From DATCSE01 sp036568605 (GTDB taxonomy: Bacteria; Pseudomonadota; Gammaproteobacteria; Burkholderiales; Burkholderiaceae_C), in assembly GCA_036568605.1 (NCBI GenBank), contig DATCSE010000097.1, positions 1-11,945 on the forward strand: a DNA stretch of 11,945 bases, read 5' to 3'. Positions 6,034-11,945 of this stretch are shown here, piece by piece (the first letter of the stretch is position 1; every line of letters starts with the position of its first letter). The position numbers were made by a program, and so were the translations under genes. Below the pieces are notes generated by a model. It was given only the letters and a program-made list of their open reading frames with translations, did not search any database and had not been told where the DNA came from.

Positions 6034-7320
6034 TCAGCGCGGCGGCAGCAGGTCCGCGTCGGTCAGGGTCTTCAGGAACTCGACGATATCGCCGATTTCG
6101 GTTTCGTTCAGCGCCGGCGGGCCGCCGGCCTTGCCGCCGAACGGGGGCTCGGTGTTGACGTTGCCGTGGTAGCGCGCCGGCAGGTCGTCGAAGCGGCGCG
6201 GCTGGCCGCGCCGGTCGCGGCCGTACCAGTGCGCAGGGTCGGTGTCGCGGGTCGCGTAGAAGCGCACCGCCTCCTCCAGCGTGTGCACCACGCCGTTGTG
6301 GAAGAACGCCTTGCGCAGCGCGACGTTGCGCAGCCCTGGCGTGCGAAAGCGCCCGCAGTAGTCGGCGGCCTCGGGCTTGCCGTTGAAATCGGTGCGCAGC
6401 GGGCCGCACAGCCCGAGATCGAAGAAGCGCGGGTCGTCGTTCGCGCGCAGGCCCTCGTTGCGCGGCACGCCGATCGCGATGTGGCCGAAATCGGTGAACA
6501 GCGGGAAGGCGCCATCCGGCGTCGTCGCGCTCAGGTGGCACGACGCGCAGTTGCCTTTGGCCGGGTCGTTGAACAGCGCCAGGCCGCGCGCTTCTCGCGG
6601 CGTCAGCGTCGCCTGGCCGCGCAGCACCGCGTCGTAGCGGCTGCTGTACGGGTAGAAGTCGCGCGGCGATTGCTGGAAGACCTCGAGCGCCAGCGTCGCG
6701 GCGGCAAAGGCCTGCGCCGTATCGGCGAAGACCTCGGGGCCGAACGCCTCGCGCATCTTCGCGGCGTACGGCGCGCGCGCGAGCTTGCGCACGACCGCGG
6801 CCTCGTCGGCGTTGCCCATCTCGGCCGGCGACAGCAGCGGCAACCGCGCCTGCTCGTGCGCCGAGCCGGCGCGCCCGTCCCACATGCGGCCGCCGGTCGG
6901 GCCCATGTCGATGCTGTCGTCGCCGTCGTTGTCGAAGTGATGCTCGGTGAACGCCGACAGGCTCTGCAGATAACGCAACGACGGCGTCGCGCGGACCGCC
7001 AGCGCCGAGGCGCGCCGGTTGGCGCCGGGCTGCACCGACGCGCCGTCCGGCGGGCCGAACGCGAATGCCGGGTCGTGGCAGCTCGCGCAGGCGACGCGGC
7101 CGTTGCCCGACAGCGTCTTGTCGAAGAACATCGCGCGGCCGAGTTCGGTGAGCTGCTCGACGCCGGGCGGCGGGCGGCCGGGGCGCGGCGCGTACGGGGC
7201 CGTCAGATGCGCCGGCGGCGCGGCGGCATCGGCCTGCCAGGCCGGTGCGCGGCCAGGCGCCGACGCGATGGCCAGGGCAGCCAGGGCAGCGAGAACGTAG
7301 GCGGGCGGCAACAGGCGCAT
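6034..7320 (-). CDS. Exported di-haem cytochrome c peroxidase (CcpA/MauG family)
   Basis: This periplasmic di-haem c-type cytochrome of 428 residues starts with a signal peptide (MRLLPPAYVLAALAALAIAS, cleavage near residue 29). It has two haem sites, ACASCH (C78, C81, H82) and NCASCH (C258, C261, H262), each in the expected half of the family fold. The C-terminal family signature is RTPGLRNVALRKAFFHNGVV with HTLEEAVRFY. By family knowledge it reduces hydrogen peroxide with electrons from small cytochromes, or, as in MauG relatives, oxidises a protein or organic partner; the sequence does not decide between these. An alternative start at 7353 adds SVSSRFILAR to the signal peptide; neither start has a good ribosome-binding site. 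It is divergent from the phosphoesterase lipoprotein gene, with 130 bases between the starts. Confidence 0.92.
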   Translation of the reverse strand: MRLLPPAYVLAALAALAIASAPGRAPAWQADAAAPPAHLTAPYAPRPGRPPPGVEQLTELGRAMFFDKTLSGNGRVACASCHDPAFAFGPPDGASVQPGANRRASALAVRATPSLRYLQSLSAFTEHHFDNDGDDSIDMGPTGGRMWDGRAGSAHEQARLPLLSPAEMGNADEAAVVRKLARAPYAAKMREAFGPEVFADTAQAFAAATLALEVFQQSPRDFYPYSSRYDAVLRGQATLTPREARGLALFNDPAKGNCASCHLSATTPDGAFPLFTDFGHIAIGVPRNEGLRANDDPRFFDLGLCGPLRTDFNGKPEAADYCGRFRTPGLRNVALRKAFFHNGVVHTLEEAVRFYATRDTDPAHWYGRDRRGQPRRFDDLPARYHGNVNTEPPFGGKAGGPPALNETEIGDIVEFLKTLTDADLLPPR

Positions 7321-7412
7321 GCGAGCAAGGATGAAGCGCGACGAAACGGACATGCAGCGCCCGCACAATACCCGAGCCGTCCGTCCCCGAGGCGCCTGCC
7401 CCACGCATGGCC

Positions 7413-7426
7413 TCGGATTCATCCGA
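7413..7426. promoter_or_regulatory. Inverted repeat in the divergent control region
   Basis: TCGGAT and ATCCGA are separated by TC, 25 bases before the phosphoesterase start and about 90 bases before the peroxidase start. It is a candidate operator by position only. I see no convincing -35/-10 pair for either gene in the 7321-7450 region. Confidence 0.25.
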
Positions 7427-7450
7427 CTCGCTCCACCCCGCTGCTCGCCG

Positions 7451-9544
7451 ATGAAACACCCTGCCCTTCCCAGCGCCTTGTTGTTCGCTTCGTTGCTCGC
7501 CGCCTGCGCGGCCACGCCCGGCACCGACTACGGCGGCGAGCCCGCCACGGTGCGCGGCGTCGCGCACGGCTACCCGGGCGTGCGGGTCTGCATCGACCGC
7601 AATGCCAATGCACGCTGCGATGCCGGCGAGCCGCAGGCGAGCGCCGACGCGAACGGCACGTTCGAGCTGCCGGTGCAAGGCGCGCTGGCCGCGGAGGTCG
7701 CCAGCCCGTCGGGGACGCTGGTGCTGCGCTCGCCGATCGGGGCGAACCGCGTGCTCAGCCCGCTGACGACCGAGCTGGCCGCGCTGGTCGAGGCCACCGG
7801 CTCGTATGCAAGCGCCCGCGCGACGCTTGCGAAACGCCTGGGCATCGCCGAAGGCGAGCTGCTCGCGCCCTCCTCGGCTGCCGCGCGCGCCGCGGTCGAG
7901 CGCGAGAACGCGCAGCTGGTGCCGCGCATCGCGCAGGCCGTCGCGGCGGCCGGTGCGAACGGCGACCGCAGCGCCGCGCTGCGCAACCGGCTCGCGCTCG
8001 ACGCGGTCGACACGCTGGTCGTGATCTACGCCGAGAACCGCAGCTTCGACAACATGTACGGCCTGTTCCCCGGCGCGAACGGCATCCCCGGGCGCAACCC
8101 GAGCTCGACCGGCACGGTCTACCCGCAGAAGGACTTCGACGGCTCGGTGCTGCCGGTGCTGCCGCCGGCCTGGGGCGGGCTGACCGCGGGCGGCCAGCCG
8201 GCGACGGTGACGCAGGCGCAGTCGTCCAACCTGCCGAACGCGATGTTCCAGATCGACGACCCGAAAGGCATAGGCGCGAGCGGCGTGGTCGTCGGCCAGC
8301 AGATCATCACGCGCGACCTGGTGCACCGCTACTACAGCAACATGCTGCAGATCAACGGCGGCCGCAACGACGGCTTCGCCGCCTGGTCCGACGCCGGCGG
8401 CCTCAGCATGGGCTACTACGACGGCAGCAGCATGAAGCTGTGGAAGATCGCGCAGCAATACGTGCTGGCCGACAACTTCTTCATGGGCGCGTTCGGCGGC
8501 TCGTTCCTGAACCACCAGTACCTGATCTGCGGCTGCGCCCCGACCTACCCGAACGCCGACGCGGCCGACTCGCCGGCCAAGGACTCGATCACGCAGATCG
8601 AGACCGATGCGCAGGGCCGCTTCAAGCGCTTCATCCCCGCCGACAACATGCCGGCCTCGGCGCTGTCCGGCGCGCCGCGCCACAAGCGCGACAGCACGCT
8701 GACGCCCAAGGACGCGAGCGGCATGTTCTACGCGGTCAACACGATGCAGCCGGCCTACCAGCCCAGCGGCGTGCAGCCCGCGGCCGGCGGCGATGCGCGC
8801 CTGGCCGATCCGAGCAAGCCGACGACGCTGCCGCCGCAAACGCAGACCACCATAGCCGACACGCTGGACGCAAAAGGCGTGAGCTGGGCCTGGTACGCCG
8901 GCGGCTGGAACACCGTGTCGTCGGGCACGCCCGAGGGTCGCAAGCAGATCTACAGCGGCCAGATCAATTTCCAGACGCACCACCAGCCGTTCAACTACTA
9001 CGCGAGCTTCGACCCCGCCAAGAACGGCGCGGCGCGTGCGCAGCACCTGAAGGACTTCGACACGAGCTTCCTCGCCGACGCCGCGGCCGGCAAGCTGCCC
9101 GCGGTCACGTTCTACAAGCCGCAGGGCAATCTGAACCAGCACGCCGGCTACGCGAACCTCAGCGACGGCGACGCGCACATCGCCGACGTGATCGCGAAGC
9201 TGCAGGCCAGCCCGCAATGGCCGCGCATGCTGATCGTCGTGACCTACGACGAGAACGGCGGCTTCTATGACCACGCCGCGGTGCCCGCCGGCGACCGCTG
9301 GGGCCCGGGCTCGCGCATCCCGGCGATCATCGTTTCGCCGTTCGCGAAGAAGGGCTACGTCGACAAGACCCAGTACGACACCGGCTCGATCCTGCGCTTC
9401 ATCACGCACCGCTGGTCGTTGGCCACGCTGCCCGGGATTGCCGAGCGCGACGCCGGCCTCGCGAAGAACGGCAGCGCGGCCATGGGGGATTTGAGCGGCG
9501 CGCTGGAGATCGCACCGGCGACGCGGCGGGCGGTGGGGGAGTAG
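7451..9544 (+). CDS. Lipoprotein phosphoesterase, phospholipase C / acid phosphatase (AcpA) family
   Basis: This exported phosphoesterase of 697 residues belongs to the phospholipase C/acid phosphatase branch of the alkaline phosphatase superfamily. It has a lipoprotein signal with lipobox LAAC (Cys19). An N-terminal accessory region (30-185) includes CIDRNANARCDAGE, which resembles the Asp/Asn-rich calcium-type loop of small beta-sandwich surface modules, with a possible Cys47-Cys56 disulphide. The catalytic domain follows: YAENRSFDNMYG (E195, N196), GAFGGSFLNHQY, FQTHHQPFNYY (H510, H511), VVTYDENGGFYDHAAVP (D600, D607) and GSRIPAIIVSPFAKKGYVDK. These match the two-metal/active-site regions of AcpA-type enzymes. 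Whether phospholipids or phosphomonoesters are the substrate is not decidable. The chosen ATG starts the signal peptide; no clear ribosome-binding site is visible. The next gene downstream is convergent. Confidence 0.9.
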   Translation: MKHPALPSALLFASLLAACAATPGTDYGGEPATVRGVAHGYPGVRVCIDRNANARCDAGEPQASADANGTFELPVQGALAAEVASPSGTLVLRSPIGANRVLSPLTTELAALVEATGSYASARATLAKRLGIAEGELLAPSSAAARAAVERENAQLVPRIAQAVAAAGANGDRSAALRNRLALDAVDTLVVIYAENRSFDNMYGLFPGANGIPGRNPSSTGTVYPQKDFDGSVLPVLPPAWGGLTAGGQPATVTQAQSSNLPNAMFQIDDPKGIGASGVVVGQQIITRDLVHRYYSNMLQINGGRNDGFAAWSDAGGLSMGYYDGSSMKLWKIAQQYVLADNFFMGAFGGSFLNHQYLICGCAPTYPNADAADSPAKDSITQIETDAQGRFKRFIPADNMPASALSGAPRHKRDSTLTPKDASGMFYAVNTMQPAYQPSGVQPAAGGDARLADPSKPTTLPPQTQTTIADTLDAKGVSWAWYAGGWNTVSSGTPEGRKQIYSGQINFQTHHQPFNYYASFDPAKNGAARAQHLKDFDTSFLADAAAGKLPAVTFYKPQGNLNQHAGYANLSDGDAHIADVIAKLQASPQWPRMLIVVTYDENGGFYDHAAVPAGDRWGPGSRIPAIIVSPFAKKGYVDKTQYDTGSILRFITHRWSLATLPGIAERDAGLAKNGSAAMGDLSGALEIAPATRRAVGE

Positions 9545-9554
9545 CTGGATCCAT

Positions 9555-9581
9555 CCGTTCGGGCTGCGCCTGTCGAAGCCC
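9555..9581 (-). repeat. REP-like 27-base repeat, copy 1 (inverted)
   Basis: This copy is in reverse orientation to the other two and somewhat diverged in the loop. Its arms GGGCT and AGCCC enclose 11 bases. Its first 11 bases, CCGTTCGGGCT, are perfectly complementary to the end of copy 3 (9663-9673). Confidence 0.75.
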
Positions 9582-9598
9582 GTGCGGACCTCGGTGCA

Positions 9599-9625
9599 GC
9601 CCTTCGACAAGCTCAGGGCGAACGG
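9599..9625 (+). repeat. REP-like 27-base repeat, copy 2
   Basis: This copy reads GCCCT, an 11-base loop TCGACAAGCTC, AGGGC, then GAACGG. It differs from copy 3 only by exchange of C and G in both arms, which keeps the stem paired. It resembles the dispersed TTCGACAAGCTCAGG-type repeats found between genes in many high-GC proteobacteria (recognised from memory, not searched). Confidence 0.8.
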
Positions 9626-9646
9626 GGTGTCGAGGCGGTCGCAAGA

Positions 9647-9673
9647 GGGCTTCGACAAGCTCAGCCCGAACGG
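9647..9673 (+). repeat. REP-like 27-base repeat, copy 3
   Basis: This copy reads GGGCT, TCGACAAGCTC, AGCCC, GAACGG, in the same orientation as copy 2 with a 48-base period. A short T-run (9677-9681) follows and touches the pcaG stop codon. Confidence 0.8.
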
Positions 9674-9681
9674 TGGTTTTT
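9647..9681 (+). terminator. Possible terminator after the phosphoesterase gene, built from repeat copy 3
   Basis: A 5-bp GC stem (9647-9651 with 9663-9667), or the 11-bp pairing of 9555-9565 with 9663-9673, is followed after a few bases by TTTTT. This could end plus-strand transcription between the convergent phosphoesterase and pcaG genes. The spacing of stem to T-run is not ideal. Confidence 0.35.
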
Positions 9682-10325
9682 CAGACGTCGAAGAACACCG
9701 TCTCGCCCTCGCCCTGCAGGCGGATGTCGAAGCGGTAGACCGGCACGCTGCCCGTGCGATCTTCGCGCTGCGCGATCAGCGTCGCGCGGCGCTGCTCCCA
9801 CTCGATCAGGTTCAGCACCGGGTCGGCCGCGTTCGCCTGCCCCTCGTCGCTGAAGTACAGGCGCGTGTTCAGCCCGATGTTGATGCCGCGCGCGACAACC
9901 CAGAGGTTGATGTGCGGCGCCATCGGCCGGCCGTTGCGGCCGGTCACCGCGCCGGGCTTGATCGTCTCGAAGGTGTAGACGCCGGTGTCGAAGTCCGTGC
10001 AGCTGCGGCCCCAGCCGCGGAAGTGCTTGTCCAGCGCCTTGCCGGCCTGTCGGTCGGCCGGGTGCGCGTAGCGGCCGGCGGCGTTGGCCTGCCAGATCTC
10101 GATCAGCGCGTCCTTCACGATCGTGCCGATGCCGTCGATCACGCGGCCCTCGATGCGAATGCGCTCGCCCTGGGTCTCGTCGGTGACGAGCACGTTGCCG
10201 AAGTTCTTCTCGAAGATCTCGAAGCCGGCGGCGCTCGGCGCGAGGCCGATGTGCACGTACGGGCCGGCGGTCTGCGAGGCGGTCTCGCGCATCACGGATT
10301 GCAGCAGTTGCTGGTTGCTGTTCAT
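9681..10325 (-). CDS. pcaG: Protocatechuate 3,4-dioxygenase, alpha subunit
   Basis: This is the alpha chain of the non-haem Fe(III) intradiol dioxygenase that cleaves protocatechuate to 3-carboxy-cis,cis-muconate in the beta-ketoadipate pathway. The protein has 214 residues and the normal alpha-subunit layout: QTAGPYVHIGLAP near the N-terminus, IEGRVIDGIGTIVKDALIEI with WQANAAGRYAHP, GVYTFETIKPGAVTGRNGRP, and APHINLWVVARGINIGLNTR with LYF. As expected for alpha chains, the iron-binding Tyr/His set of the beta chain is absent (APHIN in place of AHIH). The ATG at 10325 has AAGGAG 7 bases upstream and overlaps the pcaH stop (ATGA), so the two chains should be made in equal amounts. It is the last gene of its run; the next gene downstream is convergent and separated by REP-like repeats. 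Confidence 0.96.
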   Translation of the reverse strand: MNSNQQLLQSVMRETASQTAGPYVHIGLAPSAAGFEIFEKNFGNVLVTDETQGERIRIEGRVIDGIGTIVKDALIEIWQANAAGRYAHPADRQAGKALDKHFRGWGRSCTDFDTGVYTFETIKPGAVTGRNGRPMAPHINLWVVARGINIGLNTRLYFSDEGQANAADPVLNLIEWEQRRATLIAQREDRTGSVPVYRFDIRLQGEGETVFFDV

Positions 10326-11098
10326 GCCGAGGCTCCTTCGGTGACGGCCTGCACGCGGTTCTCGAACAGCGTCGCGCGGTGTCCGCGCAGCACGATGTCG
10401 AAGCGGTAGGCGCGGCTGTCGAGCTGCACGAAGTGGCTGCGGTCCTGCAGCGCGATCAGCCCGCGGATCTGCTCCTCGCTCGGCACCGCGCGCAGGATCG
10501 GGCAGTCGGCGATCAGCGGATCGCCCTCGAAGTACATCTGCGTGATCAGCCGCTGCACCCAGCCGTCGCCGGAGATCGCGTAGTGAATGTGCGCCGGGCG
10601 CCAGTCGTTCACGCGGTTGCGCCATGGGTACGGCCCGGGCCGTATCGTGCGGTACGCGTAATAGCCGTTCGCGTCGGTCAGCATGCGGCCGCAGCCGCCG
10701 AAATTCGGGTCGAGTGCGCCGATGTACTGGTCTTTCTTGTGGCGATAGCGGCCGCTCGCGTTGGCCTGCCAGACCTCGACCAGCGCGTTCTTGACCGGCC
10801 GGCCGAGCTGGTCGTGCACATAGCCGTGCACGATGATGCGTTCGCCGATCGGCAGCCCGCCCTTCGCGGCGTTCATGATCAGGTCGTTGTCCAGGGGCCC
10901 GAGCTCGCTGGCATCGAACACCGGCGCGGTCACTTCGGAGAGCGACTGCTGCAGCGAGATCAGCGCGCACCGGGGGCTGCGCAGCACGCTGGTCTTGTAG
11001 GCCGGCGCGAGCGCCGGGGGGTGCGACGTGGTGTCGCGCATCAGGTATTCGGCGTCGGGCTGCGGCGAGCGGCCCAGCGGTGGCGGCGCGAAGGTCAT
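10322..11098 (-). CDS. pcaH: Protocatechuate 3,4-dioxygenase, beta subunit
   Basis: This is the catalytic iron-binding beta chain of protocatechuate 3,4-dioxygenase, 258 residues from the chosen start. All four Fe(III) ligands are present: Tyr118 (GRYRHKKDQY), Tyr157 (IRPGPYPWRN), and His170 and His172 (WRPAHIHYAI), with active-site Arg167 just before them. The order and spacing (39 residues between the tyrosines, 13 from the second tyrosine to the first histidine) match the Pseudomonas enzyme. The C-terminal AYRFDIVLRGHRATLFEN is typical. I chose ATG 11098 because GGAGA lies 8-9 bases upstream. ATG 11113 would add five residues but has no ribosome site and would leave almost no leader after the promoter seen at 11129-11157. 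It overlaps pcaG by four bases. Confidence 0.96.
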   Translation of the reverse strand: MTFAPPPLGRSPQPDAEYLMRDTTSHPPALAPAYKTSVLRSPRCALISLQQSLSEVTAPVFDASELGPLDNDLIMNAAKGGLPIGERIIVHGYVHDQLGRPVKNALVEVWQANASGRYRHKKDQYIGALDPNFGGCGRMLTDANGYYAYRTIRPGPYPWRNRVNDWRPAHIHYAISGDGWVQRLITQMYFEGDPLIADCPILRAVPSEEQIRGLIALQDRSHFVQLDSRAYRFDIVLRGHRATLFENRVQAVTEGASA

Positions 11099-11128
11099 GG
11101 CGCTGGTCTCCATCGGATTCGAGCCACC

Positions 11129-11157
11129 ACTGTAGAGGCCGGGTCGTCCTCGCACAA
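11129..11157 (-). promoter_or_regulatory. Candidate sigma-70 promoter for pcaHG
   Basis: On the minus strand TTGTGC (11157-11152) and TACAGT (11134-11129) are separated by exactly 17 bases, in the gap between the LysR gene and pcaH. The -35 matches only 3 of 6 consensus bases, as is common for activator-dependent promoters. Initiation would fall near 11122, giving a leader of about 24 bases that carries the GGAGA ribosome site of pcaH. Confidence 0.45.
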
Positions 11158-11180
11158 TTGATTTCTGGGCACCGAGGTGA

Positions 11181-11945
11181 TTACTTCCGGTGATCGTTCC
11201 CGGTGCGCTTGCGCGGCCCGACCCGGCGTGCCGCATGGGCTCGTACCGCGGCCAGGAAAGCCTGCAGCGGCGCACTCGCAAGCGGCTCGGTCCGCAGGAT
11301 CAGGCCGACTGCCTCGTGCGGCGTCAGCCGCGGGGCGAGTCGGACCAGCGCGCCGCTTGCCAGATCGGGCTGCACGGCACCCAGTGGTGTGAACCAGAGG
11401 TGATCGCCTTGAAGCACCAGCGCGCGGGCCAAGGCGGTGTCCAGCGTCTCGATGCGGCCACCGTCCGCGGCCATGCCCTGGCGCGCGAGGAAACCGTCGG
11501 CGACCTGCCGGATCTGCGTGCCTGCCGGCGGCAGCACGCAGGGGTAGTGCGCGAGATCGGGTCGCGCACCGCGCCGTGCACTCGTGCGCAGCACGGGATG
11601 CTTCGCCCGCGCAACGATCACGACCGGCTCCGCATACAAGTGCTCGAAGCTCACGCCCTGCATCAGCTCGGGGTCGGCGAGGCGCCCGATCACCGCGTCG
11701 ACCTCGCGCGAGCGCAATTGCTCGATCAGCTGAGCGTTGCGACCGGTGGCGATGCGCACGTCCAGCGCGGGCCATTGCGCGAGCAGCGGGCCCAGCACCG
11801 CCGGCAGGAACGAGGCCGCGACCGTCGGCAGCACGCCAAGCCGCAGCAGCGGCGGCGCGGCGCGCTCGCGGCGCACGCTGTCGACCGCCTGCGCCAGCGC
11901 CTGCAGGCTCGCGCGCGCATGCGGCATGAACGCCTCGGCCTCGGC
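11181..11945 (-). CDS. pcaQ: LysR-family regulator, probably PcaQ (5' partial)
   Basis: This is the effector-binding part of a LysR-type transcription regulator. The frame is open to the window edge, so the N-terminal winged helix-turn-helix (about the first 60-80 residues) lies outside and the true start is not visible. What remains is the linker helix (HARASLQALAQAVDSVRRE) and the two-lobed substrate-binding domain starting at LRLGVLPTVAASFLPAVLGP, with REVDAVIGRLADPELMQGVS typical of the PcaQ/GbpR branch. Next to pcaH, activation of pcaHG in response to a protocatechuate-pathway intermediate is the likely job; Agrobacterium PcaQ responds to beta-carboxy-cis,cis-muconate. It is on the same strand as its targets, 82 bases from pcaH, rather than divergent as most LysR regulators are. 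Confidence 0.82.
   Translation of the reverse strand, partial: AEAEAFMPHARASLQALAQAVDSVRRERAAPPLLRLGVLPTVAASFLPAVLGPLLAQWPALDVRIATGRNAQLIEQLRSREVDAVIGRLADPELMQGVSFEHLYAEPVVIVARAKHPVLRTSARRGARPDLAHYPCVLPPAGTQIRQVADGFLARQGMAADGGRIETLDTALARALVLQGDHLWFTPLGAVQPDLASGALVRLAPRLTPHEAVGLILRTEPLASAPLQAFLAAVRAHAARRVGPRKRTGNDHRK

Noticed and set aside
4094..6172. A 692-codon plus-strand open frame
   Set aside because: It is antisense to rhomboid, pncB and the YCII gene, all of which have clear motifs; the composition is shadow-like.
6166..9270. A 1034-codon plus-strand open frame
   Set aside because: It is antisense to the peroxidase and in another frame of the phosphoesterase. No motifs are recognisable, and both true genes have full family signatures.
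6008..9658. A 1216-codon minus-strand open frame
   Set aside because: It runs antisense to the phosphoesterase gene and out of frame through the peroxidase gene. Its Arg/Ala/Gly/His-rich low-complexity composition with no domain is typical of shadow frames in high-GC DNA.
9555..9673. Three similar 27-base units considered as a small CRISPR array
   Set aside because: One copy is inverted, spacings are unequal (17 and 21 bases), the arms covary, and no cas genes are nearby; this fits REP-like repeats.
9681..10970. Apparent 429-residue protein ending in PcaG
   Set aside because: The first half is an out-of-frame reading of pcaH. The ATG at 10325 has a strong AAGGAG site and the family's normal N-terminus.

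Overview
The window looks like an accessory stretch of a high-GC betaproteobacterial chromosome, most likely Burkholderiales. The reasons are very strong G/C third-position use, long antisense shadow frames, a PcaQ/PcaH/PcaG set, and Burkholderiales-like anti-sigma and metallophosphoesterase proteins. The genus cannot be named from the sequence alone. No gene-free stretch exceeds about 140 bases, and I see no tRNA, rRNA, insertion sequence or CRISPR array.

Layout: (1) 2-1057 (+) is the 3' part of a type I secretion membrane-fusion (HlyD-family) gene. (2) 1081-3591 (-) is a tight four-gene cluster, read from high to low coordinates: a Tat-exported lipoprotein metallophosphoesterase, an exported stand-alone protein with a CuA-type copper motif, an ECF sigma factor, and a one-pass membrane anti-sigma factor lacking the zinc motif. 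Neighbours overlap by 4 and 3-4 bases or sit 20-23 bases apart, so this reads as one operon with its own regulator. (3) 3727-5941 (-) holds a YCII/DGPF-family protein, nicotinate phosphoribosyltransferase (pncB, NAD salvage) and a complete rhomboid-type membrane protease that probably starts at TTG. (4) 6034-7320 (-) and 7451-9544 (+) are a divergent pair: an exported di-haem cytochrome c peroxidase and a lipoprotein of the phospholipase C/acid phosphatase family. (5) 9555-9681 contains three copies of a 27-base REP-like repeat between convergent genes. (6) 9681-11945 (-) is pcaQ (partial)-pcaH-pcaG, giving protocatechuate 3,4-dioxygenase and its LysR regulator.

How they work together: pcaHG opens the ring of protocatechuate in the beta-ketoadipate pathway, with the LysR protein beside it as the likely activator; the rest of the pathway is not in the window. 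The peroxidase and phosphoesterase face the same compartment (periplasm/outer envelope) and share a 130-base divergent control region. The most unusual unit is the metallophosphoesterase-CuA-sigma-anti-sigma cluster, in which two exported metalloproteins are encoded with a membrane-gated transcription switch. What it senses and which genes it controls cannot be read from this sequence.
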